Shown here piece after piece: positions 25,718 through 34,049 of a DNA stretch of 64,000 bases. The notes beneath the pieces are model-generated. The model did no database searches, was not told the DNA's origin, and worked only from the letters and a program-made list of their open reading frames with translations. Numbering within the stretch: position 1 is the first letter of the stretch; the number at the start of each line of letters is the position of its first letter. Source of the DNA: Chryseobacterium gregarium DSM 19109 (lineage in GTDB: Bacteria; Bacteroidota; Bacteroidia; Flavobacteriales; Weeksellaceae); contig NZ_AUMU01000009.1 in the NCBI RefSeq assembly GCF_000430845.1, positions 62,001-126,000 of the forward strand, written 5' to 3'. The position numbers were made by a program, and so were the translations under genes.

Positions 25718-26215
25718 TTAATTTACTTTTACGTTTTTAACATTAGAATCATTAAGATTATAATATTTGATTACTGCATTGTAATCACTTGTATCTACTG
25801 TAGAAGTCCCTTTTGCTGCACTTGCCGGCACAAGAACAATTCTGAATCTTTGGCTGTTAAGATATTGAGTAGCTTCAGAAGAATTAAATGTTGCTAAATC
25901 AAAGTTTTCATCATCTATACGAATCTGTACATTTTTGCTGTCAAAAACAAAGTTATATTGAAATTCTCTATTATTTGAAAGATACATCATTTTAGGAATC
26001 TGTTGCCAAGAATCACCTAACCATCTATATACTAATACTACATCTGTACCCTGTATATCAATACCTTGTGTGAATGAATAACTATTTGCATTGTTGAAAG
26101 ATCCTGTAACGTCAGCAACTTTTGAGTAGGTATCAAAATCTTCATCATCATCTTTACAGCTGAATATAAATAAGCTAACGAAAGCCAGCAGTAGCATTGG
26201 AAGAATTTTTTTCAT
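25718..26215 (-). CDS. lipoprotein of unknown function
   Basis: A 165-residue lipoprotein. The start is placed at the second in-frame ATG (26215), because the signal peptide MKKILPMLLLAFVSLFIFSC begins there and ends in a lipobox. An Asp/Glu-rich linker follows, then a beta-rich domain containing GIDIQGTDVVLVYRWLGDSWQQ. I cannot name the family with certainty, although similar small acidic-linker lipoproteins are frequent in Chryseobacterium. It stands alone between convergent ribA and divergent GH3. Confidence 0.8.
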   Translation of the reverse strand: MKKILPMLLLAFVSLFIFSCKDDDEDFDTYSKVADVTGSFNNANSYSFTQGIDIQGTDVVLVYRWLGDSWQQIPKMMYLSNNREFQYNFVFDSKNVQIRIDDENFDLATFNSSEATQYLNSQRFRIVLVPASAAKGTSTVDTSDYNAVIKYYNLNDSNVKNVKVN

Positions 26216-26307
26216 TTTATAAAATTTTGTTTGTTTATTATACAAAGCCTATTCAAATCATATACCAAAAGTTTAAAAAACATGGCTTTCATCATTTTTT
26301 TTAATTG

Positions 26308-26315
26308 TATTTTTG
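26308..26315 (+). promoter_or_regulatory. candidate -7 promoter element (TATTTTTG)
   Basis: TATTTTTG lies 15 bp before the GH3 ATG at 26331. An in-frame TTG at 26313 overlaps this element and is therefore an unlikely start. Confidence 0.45.
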
Positions 26316-26330
26316 TTCTTATTCAGAATT

Positions 26331-28052
26331 ATGAAGAAACTGGTTTATACTCTGGTCTTTATTTCATTGTTTTTAAGTTTAAAAATCAATGCGCAATACC
26401 AGCCTGAGAACCTCTCCAAAGAAGATTTGAAGAAAGCACATCACTGGGTTGACAAAACGTATAGAAAACTTTCCCAGGATGAAAAACTGGGACAGCTGTT
26501 TATCATAGCCCTTTATACCAATAAAGGTGAAAATGAAATCAATGCCGTAAGGAATATTGTTGTCAATGATAAAATCGGAGGATTGATCCTGATGCAGGAT
26601 GATGCAGCGAGAGAAATCAGCCTTGTCAATGAATTCCAGCAAAAATCGAAAATTCCACTGATGATCGGAATGGATGCGGAATGGGGCGTACATCAGAGAA
26701 TTGCCACCGCCCATAAATTTCCCTGGGCGATGACACTTGGGGCCATTCAGGATAAAAGGTTAATTGAGCAGATGGCAGCTAAAATTGCTGAAGACTGTCA
26801 CCGGATGGGAATCAACTGGGATTTTGCACCCGTAGTTGATGTCAATACCAATCCCAATAATCCGATTATTGGAAACCGAAGCTTTGGATCAGAGGTAAAT
26901 AATGTGATTAATTCCGCTTTGTCATACTCAAACGGGCTTCAGAAGAATAATATTTTAGCGGCAATCAAACATTTTCCCGGACACGGGGATACCAGTACTG
27001 ATTCTCATTTAGACCTGCCCGTAGTTTCCCATAATTCAGAAAGATTGGAAGCTGTAGAGCTTGCCCCCTTTAAAGCCCTGATGGATAAAGGCATCGGCGG
27101 CGTAATGGTTGCTCACCTTTATATTCCCGCTCTTGAATCAGGAAAGGGAATTCCGGCATCGGTTTCTAAAAATATCATCACCGGTCTGCTGAAGGAAAAA
27201 TTAGGATATAAAGGTTTAATCATTACAGATGCTTTAAATATGGGCGCTGTAGCCAATAAATACAAACCAGGAGAGCTGGATGCCATGGCTTTCAAAGCCG
27301 GAAATGACATCATGCTGTTTTCTCAGGGTGTGGCAGAAGGAAAAAAATTGATTCAGAAGGCAATTGACAACGGAGAGATCCCACAGTCGAGAGTAGAGGA
27401 AAGTGTGAAAAAAATCCTCCTGACCAAATACTTTTTAGGATTAGATCAGTACTCACCCAAAAAGCCTGAACATATTAATGCTGACCTTAATAATGATTCC
27501 CATCAGGTTCTCGTTCAGAATTTATATTCCAATGCTCTGACCTTATTAAAGGATGACAAAAAACTGCTTCCTTTAAACGGTAAACAAGTCTATTATGTTC
27601 CTTTAGAAGAAGCTCCTTATCAGACTTTTGCCAGTCGGTCAGGATCAGACATCATCATTAAAAAAGCAGCTGAGATCAATACCATTCCTGCAAATTCTAC
27701 TGTAATCGTCGGTTTCCATAAAGATAATTCAACAGCGTATAAACCTTATAAAATTTCGGAAACATCGAAAAAGGTTTTAGCTGAAATGGCCAGGAAACAG
27801 AATGTGATCCTTACTGTTTTCGGAAGTGCCTATGCACTGAAAGACATTGATCTGTCTAAAGTTTCCACCGTTCTTGTTGCTTATGAAAACAATGATGATT
27901 CCATGACGGCAACCGCAGATGCGCTCAACGGGAAAACCAAAATATGGGGCAGGCTTCCCGTACTGGTCAATGATCAGTTAAAAGCAGGAGCCGGAATAGA
28001 CCTTAATCCTGCTGCTTCTACAGATACAATTACGAACCACCAGCACCATTAA
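26331..28052 (+). CDS. GH3 family beta-N-acetylhexosaminidase (NagZ-like), exported
   Basis: A 573-residue protein with a signal peptide at about 1-21 (MKKLVYTLVFISLFLSLKINAQ). The GH3 barrel has KHFPGHGDTSTDSH, whose H218 belongs to the Asp-His acid/base loop typical of NagZ-type enzymes. The nucleophile is D300 in IITDALNMGAV. The C-terminal region (about 385-570) is an extra alpha/beta domain not present in E. coli NagZ. It is likely to remove N-acetylglucosamine from peptidoglycan fragments in the periplasm. bshA follows after 15 bp. Confidence 0.93.
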   Translation: MKKLVYTLVFISLFLSLKINAQYQPENLSKEDLKKAHHWVDKTYRKLSQDEKLGQLFIIALYTNKGENEINAVRNIVVNDKIGGLILMQDDAAREISLVNEFQQKSKIPLMIGMDAEWGVHQRIATAHKFPWAMTLGAIQDKRLIEQMAAKIAEDCHRMGINWDFAPVVDVNTNPNNPIIGNRSFGSEVNNVINSALSYSNGLQKNNILAAIKHFPGHGDTSTDSHLDLPVVSHNSERLEAVELAPFKALMDKGIGGVMVAHLYIPALESGKGIPASVSKNIITGLLKEKLGYKGLIITDALNMGAVANKYKPGELDAMAFKAGNDIMLFSQGVAEGKKLIQKAIDNGEIPQSRVEESVKKILLTKYFLGLDQYSPKKPEHINADLNNDSHQVLVQNLYSNALTLLKDDKKLLPLNGKQVYYVPLEEAPYQTFASRSGSDIIIKKAAEINTIPANSTVIVGFHKDNSTAYKPYKISETSKKVLAEMARKQNVILTVFGSAYALKDIDLSKVSTVLVAYENNDDSMTATADALNGKTKIWGRLPVLVNDQLKAGAGIDLNPAASTDTITNHQHH

Positions 28053-28067
28053 AACAACCATACACTA

Positions 28068-29216
28068 ATGAAAATAGGCATACTTTGCTATCCGACCTAC
28101 GGAGGAAGCGGAATTGTAGCAACAGAACTGGGCATGTCCCTGGCTAATAAAGGCTATGAAGTCCATTTTATAAGCTCTGCCCTTCCCGCAAGACTCGATA
28201 TCACCAATCCGAATATTTTCTTTCACCGGGTGAATGTTCAGACTTATCCGCTTTTCCAGTACCAGCCTTATGATATTGCACTGAGCTCAATGATCTACCG
28301 TGTCATAAACCTTTACAAACTAGATCTGCTTCACGCCCATTATGCAATTCCTTATGCCTATGCGGCATTTACGGCCAAGCAAATGCTGAAGGAAGATAAC
28401 AATGATATTCCTTTGGTCACCACGCTTCACGGAACGGATATAACATTGGTCGGGCAGCACCCGAGTTATAAGCATGCGGTGGAATTTTCCATCAATCAGT
28501 CAGACGCCATCACCTCTGTTTCAGAAAGTTTAAAAAGAGATACGCTGCAGTTTTTCAAAATAAAAAAAGAGATCCAGGTTATCACCAATTTCATTGACAA
28601 TTCGGAGTTTGAAGAGCGTAACGAATGCCAGAGAACCCAGTTTGCCAATGCTGATGAAAAAATACTGATCCATGTATCCAACCTGCGCCCGGTAAAACGG
28701 GTAGATGAAGTATTGCAGATCTTCAAAAATGTTCAGAAAAAGGTAAAATCAAAATTAATCATCATCGGTGAAGGGCCGGACATGGAGAAAGTGAATCAGT
28801 TTTTAGAGGAAAATCCGGAACTGATTTCTAAAATCCGCCTGCTTGGCAAGGTCAATGACCTGTATAAAATCCTTCAGCTTTCGGACGTGTTTTTATTGCC
28901 GTCTGAACAGGAAAGCTTCGGTCTTGCTGCTTTGGAGGCGATGGCTGCAAATACGCCGGTCATCAGTTCCAATGCAGGAGGAATTCCTGAAGTGAACATC
29001 CAGGGAGAAACCGGATTCCTTGCGGAAATCGGTAATGTGGAAGCCATGAGCAATTATACCATCAAGCTTTTAAGTAATGAGGAGCTTTTAATACAGATGA
29101 AGAAAAATGCTAAAGAGCAGGCTATTAAATTTGATCTGAAAAATGTACTTCCGGTGTATGAGGAAATGTACAGGATAACCATTGAAAATTTCAAAAAAGA
29201 GATGACCATTATCTGA
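28068..29216 (+). CDS. bshA: N-acetyl-alpha-D-glucosaminyl L-malate synthase
   Basis: A 382-residue GT4 glycosyltransferase (GT-B fold) that joins UDP-GlcNAc to L-malate in the first step of bacillithiol synthesis. BshA hallmarks are the start MKIGILCYPTYGGSGIVATE, HAHYAIPYAYAA, TTLHGTDITLVG, and the donor-site sequence LPSEQESFGLAALEAMA. Bacillithiol is the low-molecular-weight thiol of many Bacteroidota and Firmicutes. BshB and BshC are not in the window. It is co-directional with the GH3 hexosaminidase gene at a 15-bp distance. Confidence 0.96.
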   Translation: MKIGILCYPTYGGSGIVATELGMSLANKGYEVHFISSALPARLDITNPNIFFHRVNVQTYPLFQYQPYDIALSSMIYRVINLYKLDLLHAHYAIPYAYAAFTAKQMLKEDNNDIPLVTTLHGTDITLVGQHPSYKHAVEFSINQSDAITSVSESLKRDTLQFFKIKKEIQVITNFIDNSEFEERNECQRTQFANADEKILIHVSNLRPVKRVDEVLQIFKNVQKKVKSKLIIIGEGPDMEKVNQFLEENPELISKIRLLGKVNDLYKILQLSDVFLLPSEQESFGLAALEAMAANTPVISSNAGGIPEVNIQGETGFLAEIGNVEAMSNYTIKLLSNEELLIQMKKNAKEQAIKFDLKNVLPVYEEMYRITIENFKKEMTII

Positions 29217-29243
29217 CATAACAACAACTTATTTTTATCATAT

Positions 29244-29263
29244 AAGCATCCTTACGGATGCTT
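29244..29263 (+). terminator. rho-independent terminator after bshA
   Basis: An 8-bp stem AAGCATCC/GGATGCTT with a 4-nt loop, followed by TTT then CC. It lies 27 bp beyond the bshA stop. Confidence 0.8.
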
Positions 29264-29396
29264 TTTCCGTATTACCTATTCTATTGATTTAAAACATTTT
29301 TTCATTCCTGCAGTTTTCGATTCCCATTTGTTAAACCGCTTATTTTTTCAAATAAAAATAATTCTTAAATTAGTGGTAACACAAAAACACAACCTG

Positions 29397-30662
29397 ATGA
29401 CCGAAAAATTATTACAGTATCTCTGGAATTTCAAGATATTCAAGAGTTTCGATTTCACAGATGTTGGAGGCAATTCTGTTGAAATCCTAGAATTCGGAAA
29501 ATGGAACACCAATGCTGGCCCGGACTTTTTAGATGCAAAAGTAAAAATCAGCAATATTCTGTTAGCCGGACATATTGAACTTCATGTAAAATCTTCCGAC
29601 TGGATTTTCCACAATCATTCCCGGGATCCCAATTATCAGAACATTATCCTGCATGTGGTCTTTCATCATGATGTAGAAATTGATGAGTTGAATGATAAAA
29701 ATATTCCGACACTGGAGCTGAAAGATCATATTGATGAAAATATTCTCAGAAAATATGAAAAGCTTGCCGGCGGAAACCAGTTCATTCCCTGTGAGCCTAT
29801 TTTTAATCCATCCAAAATTCCGTTTGCCTTTCACGAAGAAAATATCCTGAAAAAGCTGGAAGAAAAATCTCTGGAGTTTGAAAGAAGCCTACGGCAGTTT
29901 AAAAATAATTTTGAAGCCGTTTTATTTCACAGCCTCGCCTACTCTTTCGGACTTAAAGTAAATACATTTATTTTCAAGCAGATTGCTGAAAGCATAGATT
30001 TCACAGTTATTAACAAGATCAGGCAGAACCGGACGCAGCTCGAAGCTTTGCTGTTCGGTATTTCCGGATGGCTTGAGCATCCTGAAGATGATCAGATGGT
30101 TATATGGAAACGGGAGTTTGAGTTTATTAAAGCGAAATTCAATATTTCTGACATACCGTTCCGTCCTAAATTTTTAAGATTAAGGCCTCCTAATTTCCCT
30201 ACCATCCGCATGTCTCAGTTAGCCGGATTGTATTACCGTCATCAGAACCTGTTTTCCAAAATCATTCATATCAAAGATGCAGATGAACTTTCTGAACTTT
30301 TTAAAGAGGTAAAAGCTTCAGAATACTGGGACAATCATTTTAATTTCGGAAAACTTTCAAAGGTTAAACAGCCTAAAACCCTGACAAAAGAATTTACAGA
30401 TTTAGTGATCCTGAATACCGTTCTGCCTCTGAAATACACCTATCACAAATACCAGCGTGAAGAAACCGCAGATGAAATTATAGATTTTTATCAGAAACTT
30501 TCTGCTGAGAAAAATTCGGTAACGGATAAATGGAAAAGATTAGGGGTAAATATCGAGACTGCCCTGGAAAGCCAGAGCCTCATTTTTCATTATAAACATT
30601 CATGTGAAGAAAAAAATTGCTTAAATTGCAGCATCGGTTTTAAACTTTTAAAAGATTCTTAA
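29397..30662 (+). CDS. DUF2851 family protein
   Basis: A 421-residue cytoplasmic protein of the Bacteroidota DUF2851 family. The ATG at 29397 is chosen over an upstream TTG because the family begins with MTEKLLQYLWNFK. Conserved features seen are GKWNTNAGPDFLDAKVKI near the start, HIELHVKSSDW, VFHHD and a C-terminal Cys cluster (HSCEEKNCLNCSIG) that could bind metal. The early part resembles a PD-(D/E)XK-like fold (D, ExH/K pattern), but that is my reading only. The function is unknown. It is tightly followed by a PspC gene. Confidence 0.87.
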   Translation: MTEKLLQYLWNFKIFKSFDFTDVGGNSVEILEFGKWNTNAGPDFLDAKVKISNILLAGHIELHVKSSDWIFHNHSRDPNYQNIILHVVFHHDVEIDELNDKNIPTLELKDHIDENILRKYEKLAGGNQFIPCEPIFNPSKIPFAFHEENILKKLEEKSLEFERSLRQFKNNFEAVLFHSLAYSFGLKVNTFIFKQIAESIDFTVINKIRQNRTQLEALLFGISGWLEHPEDDQMVIWKREFEFIKAKFNISDIPFRPKFLRLRPPNFPTIRMSQLAGLYYRHQNLFSKIIHIKDADELSELFKEVKASEYWDNHFNFGKLSKVKQPKTLTKEFTDLVILNTVLPLKYTYHKYQREETADEIIDFYQKLSAEKNSVTDKWKRLGVNIETALESQSLIFHYKHSCEEKNCLNCSIGFKLLKDS

Positions 30663-30663
30663 G

Positions 30664-30885
30664 ATGCTTGATAACATGCGCCATAAAATGGAAAGGGAAT
30701 GGTTCGGCGTTCTTACGAGAACAGGTGCCAAGCTGGGGATTCCCGTCTCTAAACTAAGGGTATTCTTCATCTACTCCACTTTTGCGACCGCCGGTTTTTT
30801 CTTTCTTATCTACCTCGGACTGGCATTTACCCTTTGGGTAAAGGATATTTTTATCACCAGAAGACCTAATGTTTTTGATTTATAA
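30664..30885 (+). CDS. small PspC-domain membrane protein
   Basis: A 73-residue protein with a PspC-like helix-turn region (GVLTRTGAKLGIPVSKLRV) and one or two hydrophobic segments (about 32-57, FFIYSTFATAGFFFLIYLGL). PspC proteins in other bacteria take part in the membrane-stress response; here the domain stands alone. It starts 1 bp after the DUF2851 stop and is followed 3 bp later by a GNAT gene, so the three form an operon. Confidence 0.85.
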   Translation: MLDNMRHKMEREWFGVLTRTGAKLGIPVSKLRVFFIYSTFATAGFFFLIYLGLAFTLWVKDIFITRRPNVFDL

Positions 30886-30888
30886 ATC

Positions 30889-31401
30889 ATGGAATTTTTA
30901 CAGATTGCGTCACCTGAAGACTATAGATTTCAGGAAATTTATAATTCTTACTGCTCTTCTTTTCCGGAGGATGAGAGAAGAGACCAGGACAAGCTGGCTG
31001 CTCTATTCTTAAATCCGAAAGTAAAAGTGCTTTCTGTTTCCCATGAATCGAAAAATATCGGGTACCTTATCCTTTGGGAACTGAGTACCTATAGTTTTGT
31101 AGAGCATTTTGAAGTTTTTAAAGAATACAGGAACCGGCAATTAGGTTCTCAGATTACCCAATACTTATTTGAAAATTATCCGCGGATTATTCTGGAAATA
31201 GAACCTGAACATTTAGATGAAAATGCCAAACGACGGTATACTTTTTACCGGAAAAACGGCTTCTGCCTGATTGATGAAATGTACATACAACCAAGCTACG
31301 GAAAAGGCAAAAAGCCTTTAAGTTTATGGCTGCTGGCAAATTATACTCCTGAAAATTTACAGGAAGTTAAGGATGAAATTTATGATGTGGTATATCATTA
31401 A
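30889..31401 (+). CDS. GNAT-family N-acetyltransferase
   Basis: A 170-residue acetyltransferase. The acetyl-CoA site is visible as FKEYRNRQLGSQITQYL (a variant of the RxxGxG/A loop), followed by RRYTFYRKNGF, the usual motif B. The substrate is unknown. It is the last gene of the DUF2851-PspC-GNAT unit, ending just before a terminator. Confidence 0.9.
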   Translation: MEFLQIASPEDYRFQEIYNSYCSSFPEDERRDQDKLAALFLNPKVKVLSVSHESKNIGYLILWELSTYSFVEHFEVFKEYRNRQLGSQITQYLFENYPRIILEIEPEHLDENAKRRYTFYRKNGFCLIDEMYIQPSYGKGKKPLSLWLLANYTPENLQEVKDEIYDVVYH

Positions 31402-31408
31402 AATATAG

Positions 31409-31433
31409 ATCCGGAGCAATGTAGGCTCCGGAT
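31409..31433 (+). terminator. rho-independent terminator after GNAT gene
   Basis: A 9-bp stem ATCCGGAGC/GCTCCGGAT with a 7-nt loop, followed by TTTTG. It lies 8 bp after the stop. Confidence 0.88.
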
Positions 31434-31496
31434 TTTTGTTTTTACAGATTATTCAGATACTATAGACTGTAATCTTAAAAAGTTTTGAAAATGAAA

Positions 31497-32231
31497 TCAA
31501 TCCACTTCATATTCCAGTTTAATGGTAATGCTCGCTTCTTTTTCTTTAGAAGAAGTATTGAATGTTCCACCGTATGAATAATCTTCGTTTGAATTCGGGG
31601 CTGTAATCTGAATAACGCCCATCGTCGCTTTTTTAAGATTGCCCAGGTTGCTTCCCGAATTTTCTGCAATTTTTTCCGCCCGTTCTTTGGCATCTTTTGT
31701 TGCTGAAGCAATCATTTCCTGTTTTACGGTAGCCAGTTTCGTATAAAAATAACTGGGAGAAGAAGAGGTAAATTCAATACCCCGGTTGATAATTTCCGTA
31801 ATATTTCTGGAAAGATTTTCAATTTTCGCCACCTCTTTGCTTTCGATCGAGACTTTCTGTGTGAGGTTATAGCCTGAGAATTCACCCTGCACAGAATTTC
31901 CATTGACGTCGTTATAGTTTCTAAACTGTTTCTGGATATCGACTGAAGAAAAAACAATTTCGTTCTGTCTGATTCCTTTGGATATAAGATAATCATTAAT
32001 TATTTTTCTGTCTAAGGCCAATTCGTCATAAGCAGCCTTCAGATCAGTATTATTTTTGGAAAAGCTTCCCGACCAGGTAATTAGGTCGGAAGTGAATTGT
32101 TTAATGCCCAAGCCTGTTACGGCAATGGTGTTTTCAGATTTATTCCTGTTTTTAATGGCATTTCCCAGAAAAGCAAGTCCTACAATAAATCCGAGAGCTG
32201 CTATGGCAACCGCAATGATATTTTTATTCAT
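31497..32231 (-). CDS. SIMPL domain-containing protein
   Basis: A 244-residue envelope protein with an N-terminal transmembrane or signal segment (about 4-23) and a SIMPL domain (about 35-240). Its features include ITVTGLGI-type start, the KSISVSI-like repeat region and a C-terminal ASITIKLEYEV strand. SIMPL proteins are oligomeric periplasmic or membrane-anchored proteins (BP26/OMP28, YggE relatives) linked to oxidative-stress tolerance; their molecular activity is not established. It is separated by 85 bp from the gene upstream on the same strand. Confidence 0.87.
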   Translation of the reverse strand: MNKNIIAVAIAALGFIVGLAFLGNAIKNRNKSENTIAVTGLGIKQFTSDLITWSGSFSKNNTDLKAAYDELALDRKIINDYLISKGIRQNEIVFSSVDIQKQFRNYNDVNGNSVQGEFSGYNLTQKVSIESKEVAKIENLSRNITEIINRGIEFTSSSPSYFYTKLATVKQEMIASATKDAKERAEKIAENSGSNLGNLKKATMGVIQITAPNSNEDYSYGGTFNTSSKEKEASITIKLEYEVD

Positions 32232-32316
32232 ATGAATTAATTTGACCTTTATATATTAGTTTTCAATACTTTACTTGATCAAATTCCATTCCATGTTTGG
32301 GGTCTTCAAAAGGACA

Positions 32317-33090
32317 TTACAGCTTAGTTGCCTGCAGTCTTGTCTTAAACACAGGAATCATTTTTTCCATTCTCAATAGAGCTCCTGCTAAATTTTTCGC
32401 CCGTACAAAGGTCCGGGTCTGCGGTTTTATAAGAAAGGAGAACTCTATGAATTCTGAAATCCGTTCTTTGGGAATTCCTTCTTTGGTAAAATACTCATCT
32501 TCTACCCTATTTCTGATCCAGGAAATATCTTCCTGAAGATCATCATATCTGTACTGCCGCTTTTGCCTCCTGGCTTTTCCGCTGATGAGATCATACATAC
32601 CCTGGACATTCAGCTGTCCCAGAATAATCGGAATTAAAACATCTTTTACTTCGGCAGGTTTCTCCCGCATTTTGCCTGAAGGCTGAGGAAGTCCTACTGC
32701 ATCCTGAATAACCCTGCCCTTATCCGCTTTTTCTACGGATCTGGCATCTTTTGTAAGATCTTCCGTAATATTAGGGACCTTAACCTCTTCAATATCATGG
32801 GCTATTCTTGTCAGTTTAATATTCAAATCCTTATCTATGCCATAACTTGCCTGTATGGAAGCCCTTTCGTAACCCGCTCTTATGAACCTGAGCTCATCTT
32901 CAGCAGAGGCATCAATAGAAAAAGTACCATCAGTATTGGTATAGGTCTTTTGATCAGAAGATATATTCATCACGGTAACCGAGGTAAGTCCATTTCCATC
33001 TTCATCGGTAATCTTTCCCCTGACAGTTTGTGATAAAACGATACAGCATACCATAAAAACAAGGACAACTGAAAATCTTAATTTCATCAT
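32317..33090 (-). CDS. secreted CarboxypepD_reg-like protein (copy A)
   Basis: A 257-residue exported protein with a signal peptide (about 1-21) and a CarboxypepD_reg-like beta-sandwich (about 22-95, GKITDEDGNGLTSVTVMNIS, ELRFIRAGYER). It ends in a basic C-terminal helical region with no barrel, so it is not a TonB receptor. It is paralogous to the gene 21 bp upstream: both have an ELRF(I/V)-GYER segment and the same overall plan. The function is unknown. Two consecutive ATGs are available as start, and the choice changes one residue. Confidence 0.82.
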   Translation of the reverse strand: MMKLRFSVVLVFMVCCIVLSQTVRGKITDEDGNGLTSVTVMNISSDQKTYTNTDGTFSIDASAEDELRFIRAGYERASIQASYGIDKDLNIKLTRIAHDIEEVKVPNITEDLTKDARSVEKADKGRVIQDAVGLPQPSGKMREKPAEVKDVLIPIILGQLNVQGMYDLISGKARRQKRQYRYDDLQEDISWIRNRVEDEYFTKEGIPKERISEFIEFSFLIKPQTRTFVRAKNLAGALLRMEKMIPVFKTRLQATKL

Positions 33091-33111
33091 TGATTATTAT
33101 GTATAAATGAT

Positions 33112-33867
33112 TTACTTCAATGACCTCTGGGTCTGCGGAGCTCTGTATGATGAAATCCTGTTCAGGACAGCCCTCTGGAATCTCACCAAATCCGCCTCGC
33201 TGCAAAATCCGTATTTTAAAATCTTTTTTCTCTCGAAACCTCCTGCAAAAACATAATAGATAAAATGCTGAATCAAAGCCTTGTCAATTTTCAGATCAGT
33301 AAAATATTTCTCCCCCAAAGCATAGCTGAGATAACTGCTGAGATCCACATCATCCCATTTGTCTTTAATGTTCCCCACAGAGAACCCCTGCCCTTTCGGC
33401 TGAATAAATTCCCCGGGTCTTGCCGCTAAAATTCTGGGATCAGATTTTTGAGACATATAAAGCCCGAGATCACTCTTCAGTTTCTCTACTTTTTTAGGAG
33501 GATTCAGATTTTTGGAATCAATTTTTATATCCCCGGTAACTTCTTTTTTGATTTCAACTTCAGCAATCAGAGTGGCCGCTCTTACCAGTGTTACGTTGAC
33601 AGGTGAACTGATATTTTGGGCGGTGACTTTCTGTTGGGTACGTTCATAGCCGTTTTTCACGAAACGCAGTTCATCGCCTGCTCTTCCTGAGATCATGAAA
33701 TGCCCGTCACGGTTGGTGGCAACCCTTTCATCGGTCCTGATGTTGATCACCGTTACGTCAGGAAGTTCACTTTGTTCTTCGGAAGTAATTTTTCCGAAAA
33801 TATAATCCTGGGCATTGATATGGATAAAAAGAACACTAAATAAGAAAAAGAGTAATTTAAGTTTCAC
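33112..33867 (-). CDS. secreted CarboxypepD_reg-like protein (copy B)
   Basis: A 251-residue exported protein starting with GTG at 33867; an in-frame stop lies two codons upstream, so no ATG is possible. The signal peptide (MKLKLLFFLFSVLFIHINAQ) is followed by the same beta-sandwich as copy A (GKITSEEQSELPDVTVINIR, ELRFVKNGYER) and a helical C-terminus. It is the first gene of a pair with copy A, 21 bp apart. The duplication is old, since similarity outside the beta-sandwich is low. No function is known. Confidence 0.82.
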   Translation of the reverse strand: MKLKLLFFLFSVLFIHINAQDYIFGKITSEEQSELPDVTVINIRTDERVATNRDGHFMISGRAGDELRFVKNGYERTQQKVTAQNISSPVNVTLVRAATLIAEVEIKKEVTGDIKIDSKNLNPPKKVEKLKSDLGLYMSQKSDPRILAARPGEFIQPKGQGFSVGNIKDKWDDVDLSSYLSYALGEKYFTDLKIDKALIQHFIYYVFAGGFERKKILKYGFCSEADLVRFQRAVLNRISSYRAPQTQRSLK

Positions 33868-33887
33868 AGGCTATTTTTTTTATCTGA

Positions 33888-33895
33888 CAAAACTA
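33888..33895 (-). promoter_or_regulatory. candidate -7 promoter element (TAGTTTTG)
   Basis: TAGTTTTG on the minus strand lies 20 bp before the GTG start of the CarboxypepD_reg pair. No strong -33 element is seen. Confidence 0.45.
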
Positions 33896-34049
33896 AAGTT
33901 ATTTTTCGCTTATCCCATAAGTTTAACCACAGTTAACGCGTTTTAGGATTTCTTTTGGAGTTCTGCTTTCAAAACTGTTAAATAGCTGTTGTAAATTGTT
34001 AAAATTTCACTCAAAAAATAGCTAACTTGCATTATCAATTCCATTTAAA

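Noticed and set aside
26313-26330. Upstream TTG start for the GH3 gene
   Set aside because: It overlaps the -7 promoter string and precedes the signal peptide; the ATG at 26331 fits better.
29328-29396. Upstream TTG start for the DUF2851 gene
   Set aside because: The extra residues are AT-rich filler; the family start is at the ATG at 29397.
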